NCBI GenBank assembly: GCA_902729315.2
Contig: LR746265.1
Span: 4,196,892-4,260,891 of the forward strand
Reading direction: 5' to 3'
Length of the DNA: 64,000 nt
From: Spirodela intermedia
Lineage: Eukaryota; Streptophyta; Magnoliopsida; Alismatales; Araceae
Shown here: piece after piece, positions 12,385 through 22,638 of the stretch
How positions within the stretch are numbered: the first letter of the stretch is position 1
Layout of the letters: every line of letters begins with the position of its first letter
Position numbers and translations under genes: made by a program
Notes under the pieces: model-generated
Databases searched by the model: none
Seen by the model: the letters and a program-made list of their open reading frames with translations, nothing else
What the model was told of the DNA's origin: nothing

Positions 12385-13346
12385 TTGTTGTTTCCGCTGG
12401 AGATCCTGTTGGTCTGAGGTCTAATGTTCCCTCCGATTGCTGTCAACCCTACAATGGTTGAAACTTGTGTCGTAGTGCACTGCTTGCTCGATTTCGCAGC
12501 TTCTTATTTCATGAACTTTCCATTGACGAATGCCCTTTAATATCAGACGGTTCTACCGCACCGTAGTTGACATGGCGAATGTCAGCTGCATGGAACCTGA
12601 TCAAACCACAAATCTCCAGGCCGTTCCTTCTACGAAGGGGTTCAGTTTAATATTTTCCGCAACTCCAGAGAGAGAGAGAGGAAGCCGGTGCGATTACGTC
12701 ACTGTAGAAAGAGTCAACATTGTTGGGCCGTTCCACTGGCGGTAGCGGTTGACATTAGTTAAATTCACGTGTTTTTCAAGAGGATATTTTCGAAACTAAT
12801 TTCGGAGCATCACAAAAAATCATTAAACTGCTGAGATTTCTAATTTCTATGCGAGGAAAAATAAAGGTAACGTAAAAAAAATCATTATAATCCACAAAAA
12901 TATCAATAAATTGCAGCATTATTCACCAAATAGACAAGTCGTAGCCTTAATTGCCACCACAAACTGCGTGCGCCATACTTCGGCTACGTTTGTGACAAGG
13001 CGATAAGAACAAACTGTCGACATCTGAGTAAGGGTGGCTCGACGGTGGCGCCGCCATTGACCGGACTGCGTATCCCCGGCGACTCGGAATTTCACGTGCG
13101 AGTATGCTCTCCGTGCGTCGGTGCGACCACGTTTTCGTTCACCCCATTGATGATCACTATTAGAACTTCATATCCGGGAAATCCCGACAACCTTCGCCGC
13201 CGGATGGCAATCTTGAACCAAAGAATTCGGAAAAACGCAGGAGATTGACAGGAGGAGGAGGATGAGGAGGAGGAGGAAGAAGAAGAAGAAGAAAGGGGAG
13301 GAGAAGGCAGGAGATGAAGACGACAGAAATCATGTCGCGAGGTTAT
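12312..13346. other. Intergenic region (convergent genes), CT tract and purine-rich tract
   Basis: This lies between two convergent genes. It holds a (CT)n run at 12349-12381 and a purine-rich GAGGAGGAAGAAGAA tract at about 13249-13312. No coding region is supported. Confidence 0.5.
12349..12381. repeat. (CT)n microsatellite
   Basis: About 16 uninterrupted CT units shortly after the stop codon of the GPI-type gene, probably in its 3' untranslated region. Confidence 0.95.
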
Positions 13347-14303
13347 TCATGCCTTGCCTTCCAATCTGGCATGAGTCACGCCAACGCAAGCGTCGACGAA
13401 GGCCTCGTCGATGAAGTCAATGGACAAAATCTGCAGGCGGTCGGCGAAGCCCCGGGAGAAGGCCTGCGAAATAAACAGCCTGGAGAACTTGCGGACCCTG
13501 TCAGTGACCGGGCGAACGCACAGTATGGGGTTGTCCGTCTGCGGCGTAGCCGTGTTCTCTACTCTGTAGAAATACTTCCTCGCCGAGGCCGGCGGCTGCT
13601 CGGCGAGGTGCTTCATGTTGCTGTCGAATTTCGTGGAGGGCAGATCGGTGTCGATCCAGTTGTCCTTCAAGTACCCGCTGCTCCAGAGGGGGTCCCCCGC
13701 CTTAGGCGCCGGCGACTTCCTAGGCTTCCAGACGCATATAATCCTCCTCGGAAGGAGCTCCGCCACCGTCTTCTGAAACACGTCGTCGTCTTGGTGGATG
13801 AGGAGGTCCCCCAGCTGCTCCACCAGGTACTTGTCGAACTCTGGCGGGTCCTCCTTCCCGAACTCGGTGCGTATCTCCAGGACGATGATCTCCGACTGGG
13901 TCTCCGCCAGGAAACGCTTGACGCGCTCGAGGACGACGTCGACGCTGTATGTGGCGAGGATCCCGTGGCAGACGCGGCGATCCCCTTGCACCCGGATGTC
14001 CAGAACACGGGCCCCCGTGGCAAGCTGATTGTAGATGGAGCAAGACTGGCACTGCGCGAAGGGCCGGCTCACGAGCGGGACGCCGATCCTGTCCGTGCCG
14101 GAGTCGTGTGTGCCGGGCCAGACGATCTTGTCGACGACGAGCTTCCCGGGGTCGAGTCCAGACATCCAATTCTTCCGATCTTGAGGGTGGTAGTCCGAGC
14201 CAGGGAAATCCTCGCCGGCGGTGGCCTTCAGGTCTGCGAGGACCTTCTTCTCGGTCGCCAGGGACTTTCTCTTGGCCACCTGCTTGGAGACCAGCGAACC
14301 CAT
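13347..14303 (-). CDS. PI-PLC X-domain-containing phosphodiesterase-like protein
   Basis: One intronless frame of 318 residues. The N-terminus MGSLVSKQ, with Gly2 and Ser6, looks like an N-myristoylation signal, suggesting membrane association. The X-domain signature is clear: VWPGTHDSGTDRIG with His66, then GARVLDIRVQGDRRVCHGI with His113. These are the two catalytic-type histidines of phosphatidylinositol phospholipase C folds. FRVE/IVLEIRTEFG and ICVWKPRKSPAPKAGDPLW follow. There is no EF-hand, Y domain or C2 domain, so it is a PLC-like protein and not a canonical plant PI-PLC; its substrate is unknown. Length and ends match the plant family that includes Arabidopsis At4g34920 (recalled, not searched). 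Codon use is GC-rich. Confidence 0.9.
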   Translation of the reverse strand: MGSLVSKQVAKRKSLATEKKVLADLKATAGEDFPGSDYHPQDRKNWMSGLDPGKLVVDKIVWPGTHDSGTDRIGVPLVSRPFAQCQSCSIYNQLATGARVLDIRVQGDRRVCHGILATYSVDVVLERVKRFLAETQSEIIVLEIRTEFGKEDPPEFDKYLVEQLGDLLIHQDDDVFQKTVAELLPRRIICVWKPRKSPAPKAGDPLWSSGYLKDNWIDTDLPSTKFDSNMKHLAEQPPASARKYFYRVENTATPQTDNPILCVRPVTDRVRKFSRLFISQAFSRGFADRLQILSIDFIDEAFVDACVGVTHARLEGKA

Positions 14304-15473
14304 TCTTCTTTCCTCCTCCCTCCCTCCCTCCTACCCCTCGCCGCCCCCAGCTACACTCTCGCGTGATCCAAAGCGTAATGGGGATCTCCTCAATCCTCCA
14401 CAGATATACGACAGCGACGACAGTGGCAGCGATGATCATAACATCCCATCGTTAACCTAAGGAAGACGATCAGACGATCAGACGATCACTGACCTCCTGA
14501 ACGGGGTTTAACCCTGCGAAGGGACCGGCTATGGACGGTGGGTGATGCCGTGCCGGGCTTGGCTTGTCTCTCGCCGCAATTATCAGCCGGCTGGTGGGAT
14601 GTCTTTGCCTACTGGTCTTTCCGCTGTCGACCTATTGGACTCGTCAAATAGGCTCTTGCCACGCAAAGCAGCTCATATTGGTCCGTCTCTACGATGAGGA
14701 TCAAATTTGGATGGTATCTGGTCAGCTCGCGTAGACCTTATCGTTTGACTGATTCGGGAAAAATCGGATCAAGACTAGTCGACCCGTGCGTCGTCCGTGG
14801 AATCATCGACATGCATGCTAGAGGCTCCCTGCGAGCGGGGGTCAACCAGGGGACGTCAGACCTCTTGTAGCAACGTGTCCGAACCATCTTAGACCAATTC
14901 CGAGCAGTCCTGAGGGCAAGAGTCTGGGCTTGAAGTGTTGTCTCCTCTTACTTTGATCTCTTGCTTCTGTCAGTGTTGCCTCGCTTAGAAGCGCCTCCGA
15001 GCTCGCACCAACCTTCGAATTATGGATTAGATTATTACCCAAGTGGGGGTTGAGTCTGTGAAAGGGCGTCATGGTGCATATTATCAACCTCGATTCATAT
15101 AATTTACGACATTAACTTTCTACGCACGAACTTTGTGCTGTCATGAAATATTTATTCGGCACACTAGACCCATAAGCTACTTGGCAGGGATATACCACCA
15201 TCCATGAGTATATGGATTCGAAGAATATGCTAAGAGTATCCCAATAAAATAAGCTCGGAAGATTGAGGATCATCCTTTCTTATACCTTTCAACGCCGGTC
15301 ATGACGACTCATATTCTAGAACGTGTGAATTGAGCTTAATCTTCTATCCATCTAGTCTTGGATATGACAAGGAGTAATGGCGGTAGATTTGTAGGCTATT
15401 AAGTTTTAATTTGGGACATATTTTTTTTGTTAATGAGACTAAAGCTGACCTAACTTTTGTTCACCATCAATGC

Positions 15474-15508
15474 CAAATGACGGTGTAATGTGGCCTAGAA
15501 CCATAGAA

Positions 15509-15540
<32 letters not shown>

Positions 15541-15625
15541 CAAATGATGGTGTAACGTGGCCTAGAACCATAGAAACTCTCTCTCTCTCTCTTCAAATGA
15601 TGGTGTAACGTGGCCTAGAACCATA

Positions 15626-15660
<35 letters not shown>

Positions 15661-15714
15661 AATGATGCTGTAATGTGGCATAGAACCATGGAAACTCTCT
15701 CTCTCTCTCTTCTC
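15474..15714. repeat. Four-copy compound minisatellite with CT spacers
   Basis: A core of about 37 bases (starting CAAATGATGGTGTAACGTGG and ending CATAGAAAC) occurs four times, at 15474, 15541, 15594 and 15659. Each core is followed by a pure CT tract of different length, so the whole units are about 67, 53, 65 and 56 bases. The middle two cores are identical; the outer ones carry a few substitutions. Confidence 0.95.
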
Positions 15715-16378
15715 CGGTCCTAGTCATCTTCTTCTTTTGCTGTCGGGCTGAGCTAGGCTTCTAAGAAGTCTGACCGGAGAACTCCCGACTGGGGGCTGGG
15801 GCCGGCTGACCAGCCCACTAACGGTTCCAACCATTCTTTACTCTATCTACCTAAGCGGGATGATCACGCGACAGCCATGAATAAACGAGCGTTGATTAGT
15901 TGTCTTGTCTGCTCCTCCGGTGGAGAAAGCAGCAGGTGAGGGCGAAGACGAGGTCGGCTACCCTAATTGGGAGTCGGGGAAGGAGACAACTCCGCCCCAC
16001 CAAACATCCGGCAGCCGCCATGGACATGGAGAGAAGACAGCTTTTAACTAAGATGCCGCCAGCGTCCTCGCCGGACGAACTGCACCGGCGCCGGCCGCCG
16101 CCCTCTGCCTCGGAAGACGTCGCCGCAAGGGGCCGCCACCGTCCTTTTCCGGCCGTCCTCTCTCTGCTTCTAGTCTGCATTCGATCTTCCCGAGGGCTCT
16201 CGCTCCCGCCGTTGGTGGAGGAGTTATCGGAATTTAAAGAATCAATTATAGGGAATCAATTTGGTAAACGACGGTGGTGAGGGCCCACGTCACGCGAGCA
16301 CGAGAGCGGACGGTATATCGGTCGGTGACCATATCCCACAGAAAACTAAAATATTTGTGAAGGATTATAGTAAAAAAA

Positions 16379-16380
<2 letters not shown>

Positions 16381-16417
<37 letters not shown>
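16381..16417. repeat. (CT)n microsatellite
   Basis: A pure CT run of about 18 units with no coding context. Confidence 0.95.
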
Positions 16418-16419
<2 letters not shown>

Positions 16420-16494
16420 CGCGGGGAGAGTCGCCCGAGACCCGACAGTTTCTTTCGCAACTAACCAGGCTAATACCGTATCCATCTAAATGGA

Positions 16495-16562
16495 TCCGAC
16501 CCGATAACCCTGAGCTAATTGTGGAATCCGGCCCGATAACGAAACCCTGAGCTAATTGTGGG
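16495..16562. repeat. Short imperfect tandem duplication
   Basis: Two adjacent copies of a roughly 33-base unit, each containing CCCGATAAC and ending in CCTGAGCTAATTGTGG. Confidence 0.8.
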
Positions 16563-16867
16563 GACCATCTGGAGAAATGTGGCCCGTCCGATCGCTGTCG
16601 TCGTATTGAACTCATCGTCGGACCGCATCGGACCCATGTGGCACCTCATTTCGAGTATATCCGCATCTCTTTTACAGTAATATGTTGGGTTTTTTGTCAT
16701 GATCCCCGTAAATCCAATAAATAAAAACTATACCACGATGTTCATTTCATTGGACTTTTGCCTCCCAATAGGGTATAACAGTAATAAAGACGCGGTAAAA
16801 GGAAGCGTAAAATTAAATAATTAATTCATAAAATAAAGGCGATTGGAGGTGGGACCCGCCTTTGCCT

Positions 16868-16874
16868 TATAAAG
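16868..16874 (+). promoter_or_regulatory. TATA box of the J-domain gene
   Basis: TATAAAG lies 115 bases before the ATG at 16983. The expected start near 16900 would include the upstream presequence frame in the transcript. Confidence 0.6.
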
Positions 16875-16982
16875 CCTGTTTCCCCAGGCAGAATGGGTTG
16901 ACTGCTGCAACTGAACGATCGATCGTCGCTCCGGCCTCCATATCTTCGCCCCCCCTCCATCTTCAGGTCTCCTCCTCTCAGC

Positions 16983-17168
16983 ATGATGGCGGCGTCGCCC
17001 CTCTCTCCTTCTTCCTCTTCTGCCTCCAGCGTCAACATCTTCCGAGACAAAGCCTTCCGGCGGTCTTCCTCTCTCCCTCCTCTCCGCACCAGTCGGATAC
17101 CCAAAGCTTCCGCCTCCTGCGCTTTTGCGACGGAGCGCGAGCGAGAGAAGGCCGATGGTCATAGATAG
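16983..17168 (+). CDS. Transit-peptide-like frame upstream of the J-domain, ended by a stop
   Basis: This 61-codon frame begins MMAASPLSPSSSSASSVNIF and is rich in Ser, Ala and Arg with few acids, as expected of a chloroplast transit peptide. It lies in the same reading frame as the J-domain that starts 82 bases after its stop. The TAG sits at the end of the first copy of an 18-base tandem duplication (17151-17168 and 17169-17186); the second copy reads TAC at the same place. Without the extra copy the presequence and J-domain would form one continuous frame, so this is probably the broken or misread 5' part of the same gene and not a separate one. A short leader peptide is possible but less likely. 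Confidence 0.55.
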   Translation: MMAASPLSPSSSSASSVNIFRDKAFRRSSSLPPLRTSRIPKASASCAFATEREREKADGHR

Positions 17169-17186
17169 GCCGATGGTCATAGATAC
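17151..17186. repeat. 18-bp tandem duplication carrying an in-frame TAG
   Basis: Copies 17151-17168 and 17169-17186 are identical except for the final base (G versus C). That base decides between TAG and TAC in the frame shared by the presequence and the J-domain. Confidence 0.95.
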
Positions 17187-17249
17187 TATCACTATTTCCC
17201 CGGATGCAGTGACGACGGTGGAGTGGGGACCGGACGCGGCGGAACGATC

Positions 17250-17615
17250 ATGGCGGAGACGCTGTACGACGTTCTGGAGGTGGGGGCGGGGGCAACCGCG
17301 CAGGAGATCAAGGCGGCGTACAGGAGGCTGGCGCGCGCCTGCCACCCGGACGTCGTGAGGGCGGACAGAAGGGGCGGCGGCGGATCCGCCGCCGAGTTCA
17401 TGCGGATCCACGCCGCCTACGCCACGCTCTCCGATCCCGACAAGCGAGCCGAGTATGATCGCCGGGTCGTGACGACCTTGGCGATGCGCCGGCGGCCGCC
17501 TTTCGGCTGGGAATCTTCATCTTCCGCATCCTTCTACTCTCCGGCATCCCCTGGCTCGTCTTCCCCTTCGTCCCGCTACAGGCAGAGGACGTGGGAGACC
17601 GATCAGTGTTGGTAG
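17250..17615 (+). CDS. Small J-domain (DnaJ) protein, J11 type
   Basis: The frame has 121 residues from the first in-frame ATG after the upstream stop. The J-domain occupies about residues 1-72: LYDVLEVGAGATAQEIKAAY, RRLARACHPDV with the HPD motif that stimulates Hsp70 ATPase, then FMRIHAAYATLSDPDKRAEYD. The rest is a Ser-rich tail ending RTWETDQCW. Size and architecture match the plastid-targeted J11 family, whose transit peptide here is separated from the domain by a stop codon (preceding entry). If translation starts at 17250, the product would lack the presequence and stay cytosolic. No zinc-finger or C-terminal DnaJ domains are present, which is normal for this type. Confidence 0.82.
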   Translation: MAETLYDVLEVGAGATAQEIKAAYRRLARACHPDVVRADRRGGGGSAAEFMRIHAAYATLSDPDKRAEYDRRVVTTLAMRRRPPFGWESSSSASFYSPASPGSSSPSSRYRQRTWETDQCW

Positions 17616-19514
17616 GACACCATTTCTTCAAGGGGCCACCAGATTGATCGCAGTGGGATGCCCTTCCGCGGCCAACGGCGGTAAACTACGTTCAGTACGA
17701 CGCGACCAACGAAACGCCGGCCCCACGGCGGTGGAGCCAGGGAGGCGGCGCCCTGGCGGAATGGACCTGTGATTCTCAGTAATCTTGTGCTCCTCTCGGA
17801 GTTACAATAATTTACCACTGCGATTATTGTTCTTGACTTGGCTTATCTTGATGTACGAATACCATTTTCTGTGAATAGCGAGCTCTTTTCTGCTCTATCT
17901 TTGCGGATCCATCCTCATCCTCGTCCTCCGCTCCGTCCCCTCTCTTCTCGCCATTGCTCCTCCTTTCCCCCACAGACTGAGAGCGCGATCATCTAAAGAG
18001 TAGCCGCGGTGACCATCTCCGCGAGACGAACAACATCTGGATCTCTGATTCAGCAAAAGAGATTCGAATGGAACGTGGACCGGGACCAGTCGGCCATGGA
18101 GGAGGTGGGACTTCTTGTCCGCTGCGGTGGAGGAGAACGGCGCCGGCGGGTATCTTATTGCCACCATGACTCAGCCGCCTCCGCATGCCCGAACCAGGTA
18201 GGCCACCTCCATCACAGAATATTCAATGAATCGCTGACAAAATGGGATGAATGACGCAGATGGTCCTTGAATAAGCAGATGCCCTCCTCCTCCATCGTGG
18301 TGGGAAGGTTTTTCGCTTCTAGAACGAGAGCCGCCGCCGTAGGGCCCGACGCAAGTTGAGGCGGAGAGGGGTCGCCGTCCCTTCCTACTAACGCCAAAAA
18401 TCTAATCTTTCCTTCTCCCGTGATGTCTTCAAGTCGGCGAAGGAGCAGCCTGGGGGGGCGGCGTGTGGAAGAGATGCCCCGCCGGCGACGAAGGCCGCTG
18501 GGTCAACGGAAATATCGGCAACCTGTCCTGTGGACATGGTTGCCTCCGCTGGCTCTCTCTTTCGTCTCCCCTGCCTTGGAGTGGTCCCCAATTCGCTGCT
18601 CCCGGAAAGTCCTGGCCAGATGCTCTTTCGAATCTTCCTCTCTTCCTTTCTCTCTCCTCAACCGATGTGTCCCCGTCATGTTTGGAGAGGGGATGTGATA
18701 CATATTCAATCTTAATGGCAGCCTCGGTCGGTTTCACGCCGCCGATGCTTGGAATCCCACCTGACCAGCCCGAATCGGGTACAGAAGTCAGACCCACTAC
18801 CCGAAATTTATGGACCAGGATGGGGTCCGATGTTTCTGATGGATGAACGGATCACATCCCGTGGTAATATTTTAAAAAGGCCTAAACTAAGTTTCTAATT
18901 TACCGCTTCCCCCATTAGCTTTTCAAAATTAAAAAACTTATATCGCTTCCAGGGTACGAACTGGGCTTCGGTGAGCCGGGCCCAACCGGTTCTGACCGTC
19001 GATCGATCGGAGAGAACGGTTGAGGTTTAATGACCGTTCCTTTCGAATCCAACGGCCAGCGGAACTCTCTGACTGTCAGCGGAGGCCATTGACCAGACAC
19101 TACCACGTGCATTAATTAATGGGCGGGCCGATGAATAGCGAAGGACCCGGCGAGGGCAGCGAGTTGGAACAACCGCGTTTGACTCTGTAAAACCCTTATC
19201 AGGTCGGTCTTGTCCTCCCCCGCCCGACCTTCACCTACCTACCGAATGTAAACCCGCCCCCACCGCGGCCGCGAGGAAGGGAAGAGGAAGAAGCAGCGGC
19301 GGAAGGCGGAGCGAACCGCGGTAGTGGAAACTCAATCGAGTGCCGCCTCCGCTCCGGCGTCCTGATCTCCGTATTAATTGCCTCTGCCCCCCCGCACCGT
19401 TCCTTCCCTCCCCCCGATCCCCAATTCCGGCGCCACAGTCTTCGTTCGTCGCCCGCGGGAAATCGGTTGATCTGGAGGAGAGCCCCTGGACAGAGAAGCA
19501 GGGCGGCGGCGGCG
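17616..19514. other. Intergenic region, no gene recognised
   Basis: Nearly 1.9 kb between the J-domain and ARO genes. Several overlapping GC-rich frames of 60-130 codons exist on both strands, but none shows a domain, signal peptide or splice structure I can defend. The last part is probably the ARO leader. Confidence 0.45.
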
Positions 19515-21374
19515 ATGGCGGAGGGGGTGAGGCAGGTTCTCCAGAGGCCAATTCAACTGGCAGATGAGGTGATTAAGCTGGCCGACGACGCCCACCCCTC
19601 CTTCAAAGCCGACTACGTTGATCTCAGGGTGAAGGCGGATCGGCTGGCGGCGCTGCTCCGGCAGGCCGCCCGCGCCGATCTCTACGAGCGGCCGACGCGG
19701 CGGATTATGCACGAGACGGAGCAGGTCCTGGAAAAGGCGCACTCCATCGCCTCCAAGAGCCGCACCTCCCACGGCCTCATCAAGCGTGTCTTCAATCCGG
19801 CCACACCGTCCAGGAAGATCCACTCACAGCTCGATAACTGCATCACCGACGTCTCCTGGCTGCTGCGAGTGTCCGCCACACGCAGGCACGACGGTGGAGA
19901 GGGCGGCGACTCCGACGACGACGACGACGTAGGTCTGGGGCTTCCGCCCATCGCCGCCAACGAGCCGATCCTCGGCCTGATCTGGGAAGCGGTGGCAAAG
20001 CTCCAGAACGGCTCGCTCGAGAAGCGGACGTCCGCCGCCTCCGAGCTCGTCTCCCTCGCCTCCGACAATGACCGCAATTGGAAGCTCATCATCGAGGAGG
20101 GCGGCGTGGGGCCTCTCCTGAAGCTGGTGAAGGAAGGGAAAGCGGAGGGGCAGGAGAACGCCGTGAAGGCCATCCTCCTGCTGGCCCGAGACTCGGAGAG
20201 CGTTGAGAAGCTGGTCCAGGCCGGTGTCTGCTCCATCTTCGCCAAGGTGCTCAAGGAAGGCCCCATGAAGGTGCAGGCCTCTGTGGCCAACGCCGTCGCC
20301 GAGCTCGTCGACAAGTACCTCCCGTGCCAAGACGAATTCGCCCAGCACAACGTCGTCCGCCTCCTCGTCGCTCACCTCGCCTTCGAAACCCTCGAGGAGC
20401 ACAGCAAGTACACCATCCCTTCCAAGAGCCACATGTCCATCCACTCCGTGGTCCTCGCCAGCAACAAGAACCAGATGCACAACACCACCCAGTCTCATCA
20501 CGGCGGTGACGCCGCCGCCGTGCACCCCGCCGGGAATGGCCATCTCTCGCACCAGCAGCACCCGCAGGGATCCTCGTCGGGGGCCAGTCTCAAGGGGAGA
20601 GAGTCCGAGGACCCGGAGACGAAGGCCGCGATGAAGGCGATGGCGGCCAAGGCCCTGGCGCTGCTGGCCAGGGGCCACCCCAACATCTGCAAGAACATCA
20701 CCGATTCCAGGGCTCTCCTCTGCTTCGCCTCCCTTCTGGAGAAGGGGCCCGACGACGTCAGGTACAACTCCGCCATCGCTCTGAAGGAGATCGCGAGGGT
20801 GGCGGAGGACGATGCAGACCTGCGGCGATCGGCATTTAACCCCAGCTCCCCTGCGGCCAAGGCGGTGGTGGACCAGCTGCTCCGGGTGATTGAGGAGGGA
20901 GACTCAGACCGCCTGCTACTCCCCTGCATCACGGCGATCGGGTGCCTGTCGAGGACATTCCGGGCGAAGGAGACGCGGATCATTGGCCCCCTGGTGCGGT
21001 TCCTAGAGAGAGAAGGGCAGCTGACGAGGGAGGCGGTGATCGCCCTCACCAAGTTCGCCTGCACAGAGAACTACCTCCACATGGATCACTCCAGGGCCAT
21101 CATCAACGCGCAGGCGGCCAAGCCCCTCGTCCAGCTGGTGTACCTCGGCGAGCCGCCGAGCATCAGGAAGGAGGCCCTGGTCCTGCTGTGCTACATCGTA
21201 CGCCATGTCCCCGAAAGTGAGGCGCTGACGGACAACGACGACGTCATCTCGGCCCTCAGGTGGGCCTCCAAGAACATCTTCACCGAGGAGGAGGAAGAGG
21301 TCGAGAAGCTGCTGACGGAGGCCAAGGGCAGACTGGAGCTCTACCAGTCCAGAGATCCAAGGGGATTCCGCTGA
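19515..21374 (+). CDS. ARO: ARMADILLO REPEAT ONLY (ARO) family protein
   Basis: One exon encodes 619 residues. The start is the ATG giving MAEGVRQVLQRPIQLADEVI, the typical beginning of this family. Residues about 1-122 form the helical N-terminal domain found in ARO proteins (KADYVDLRVKADRLAALLRQ, then ending SWLLRVSATRR). An acidic linker with DSDDDDD follows, then armadillo repeats at about 150-300 (EKRTSAASELVSLASD, GGVGPLLKLVKEG, KVQASVANAVAELVDKY). A low-complexity His/Gln/Ser insertion lies at about 320-365, and more repeats run to about 590 (VRYNSAIALKEIAR, AAKPLVQLVYLGEP). AROs act as scaffolds for ROP GTPase regulators in polar growth of pollen tubes, root hairs and trichomes. Gene order with the neighbouring J-domain and cold-shock genes recalls Arabidopsis ARO3 (At4g36030). 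Confidence 0.93.
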   Translation: MAEGVRQVLQRPIQLADEVIKLADDAHPSFKADYVDLRVKADRLAALLRQAARADLYERPTRRIMHETEQVLEKAHSIASKSRTSHGLIKRVFNPATPSRKIHSQLDNCITDVSWLLRVSATRRHDGGEGGDSDDDDDVGLGLPPIAANEPILGLIWEAVAKLQNGSLEKRTSAASELVSLASDNDRNWKLIIEEGGVGPLLKLVKEGKAEGQENAVKAILLLARDSESVEKLVQAGVCSIFAKVLKEGPMKVQASVANAVAELVDKYLPCQDEFAQHNVVRLLVAHLAFETLEEHSKYTIPSKSHMSIHSVVLASNKNQMHNTTQSHHGGDAAAVHPAGNGHLSHQQHPQGSSSGASLKGRESEDPETKAAMKAMAAKALALLARGHPNICKNITDSRALLCFASLLEKGPDDVRYNSAIALKEIARVAEDDADLRRSAFNPSSPAAKAVVDQLLRVIEEGDSDRLLLPCITAIGCLSRTFRAKETRIIGPLVRFLEREGQLTREAVIALTKFACTENYLHMDHSRAIINAQAAKPLVQLVYLGEPPSIRKEALVLLCYIVRHVPESEALTDNDDVISALRWASKNIFTEEEEEVEKLLTEAKGRLELYQSRDPRGFR

Positions 21375-22050
21375 CAAAGCTCAGCTCCCCTTGGAAGGCG
21401 AAGATCTTGACCAAAGAGGAACAGGGCTCACACAGTTCAGGGCAATCCAGCTCTGGTTTCTCGAGGAGAATCGTATGCTCTCTGTCCTCTCTACCACTCT
21501 CCCACAGTTCAATTTGGGGACTGTAATCAGGTAGATGACCTCTGCTTCTTTTATTTCCCAGTTTGCTAATGTGTATAACCATTGTTTTGTTCTATCTTCA
21601 ATGAGTTCCGATCTCCCCATGCGCACACAGAAGAATCGAATTCCGCCCCCGAGAATCTCTCAAAAGTGAAACCATAGCCCACCTTATGAGAATCTGTTCC
21701 CCCCCTGGTTTAGCAAAGGAGAGAAGAAACAGAACAGGGAAGAGCTGTAGAAGAAATTCCTCTGAAACGATATGATTCAAGCATCCTAGAGAGATGCCGC
21801 CCTCGAGAATTCCCACCACTAACAGGCCCCGCGCTTCTCTCTGACGACGACGACGATGGCGAAGGATGAGGAAAAGAGGAAGAAGGGTGAATCGTGAAAG
21901 CATTTCTTTCTTTAACCCGGGCCCTAGAAGGTTCCCCCATGGCCAGCCAGAGCATACATATCATGGCACAGAAGAGAGAGAGAGAGGAGCGTATTTCGAG
22001 GGCTCGCAGGAGATCCGAGGGGAGTGGGTTGCCCTCAGATGAGGAAGGTG
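21375..22050. other. Intergenic region / cold-shock gene leader
   Basis: No coding region recognised. It contains the ARO 3' region and a GAGAGAGAG stretch near 21974, close to the start of the cold-shock gene. Confidence 0.45.
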
Positions 22051-22638
22051 ATGGCTGAGGAGGGCGCCAGGTCGACGGGGAAGGTGAAGTGGTTCAACGG
22101 GACCAAGGGTTTCGGCTTCATCACCCCTGACGACGGTGGCGAGGAGCTCTTCGTCCACCAGTCCTCCATCAAGTCCGCCGGATTCAGGACGCTCGCCGCC
22201 GATGAGACAGTGGAGTACTGTGTTTCGGAGGGCGACGACGGCCGGATCAAGGCCGTCGACGTGACGGGCCCCGGAGGGGCTCCCGTCGAGGGCCAGGCGC
22301 AGAGGGAGAGTTCCTGGGGAGGCGGTGGCGGTGGCGGGTTCCGTAGAGGATACGGGGACGGGGGCTACGGAGGCTTTGGTGGTGGTAGGAACGGTAGGGG
22401 AGGAGGAGGCTATGGCGGTGGTGGCTACAGGGCAGGAGGTTGTTACGCCTGCGGAGAAGAGGGTCATCTGGCCCGGGACTGCGCCCAGGGTGGTGGCGGG
22501 TACGGCCGTGGTGCCACAGGCAGGTTTGGCAGCGGCGGCGGTAGTAGGATTGGTGGTGGCGGCGGCGGCGGCATGAAGTGCTACAACTGCGGGGAGGAAG
22601 GCCATTTCGTGAGGGACTGTACCATCGCCATGAAGTAA
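22051..22638 (+). CDS. CSP: Cold-shock-domain glycine-rich protein with two CCHC zinc knuckles
   Basis: An intronless frame of 195 residues. The cold-shock domain (about 8-75) has both nucleic-acid-binding motifs, KGFGFI and LFVHQS, after GKVKWFN. A long glycine/arginine/tyrosine-rich region contains two zinc knuckles with CX2CX4HX4C spacing: [14 protein letters not shown] and [14 protein letters not shown]. Plant proteins of this type are RNA chaperones that melt RNA structure and aid cold and freezing tolerance. I prefer this ATG because G follows it at +4 and MAEE matches relatives. An in-frame ATG four codons upstream at 22039 has a weaker context and could be used instead. Two knuckles resemble Arabidopsis CSP2/CSP4; CSP1 and CSP3 have seven, so this copy is short if it is the CSP1 orthologue suggested by gene order. 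Confidence 0.93.
   Translation: MAEEGARSTGKVKWFNGTKGFGFITPDDGGEELFVHQSSIKSAGFRTLAADETVEYCVSEGDDGRIKAVDVTGPGGAPVEGQAQRESSWGGGGGGGFRRGYGDGGYGGFGGGRNGRGGGGYGGGGYRAGGCYACGEEGHLARDCAQGGGGYGRGATGRFGSGGGSRIGGGGGGGMKCYNCGEEGHFVRDCTIAMK

Larger units (their letters stand above)
14304..16982. other. Long intergenic region with minisatellite and CT tracts
   Basis: No gene is supported over 2.7 kb. It contains a four-copy compound repeat (15474-15714), a (CT)n run (16381-16417) and a short tandem duplication (about 16495-16562). Overlapping small frames at 15896-16280 on both strands look like no known protein; the plus-strand one has a hydrophobic patch but no start context or splice partners that convince me. 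Confidence 0.5.

Noticed and set aside
13314-14366. 350-codon plus-strand frame opposite the PLC-like gene
   Set aside because: It is the antisense shadow of a GC-rich exon; the minus-strand frame has clear PLC-X motifs.
15896-16280. Paired small frames on both strands before the J-domain gene
   Set aside because: Neither resembles a known protein and the two frames overlap, as chance frames in GC-rich DNA do.
18009-18846. Several 60-130 codon frames between J-domain and ARO genes
   Set aside because: No conserved motif, signal peptide or splice pattern could be defended on either strand.
19824-20678. 284-codon minus-strand frame inside ARO
   Set aside because: Antisense shadow of the GC-rich ARO exon, with no domain of its own.
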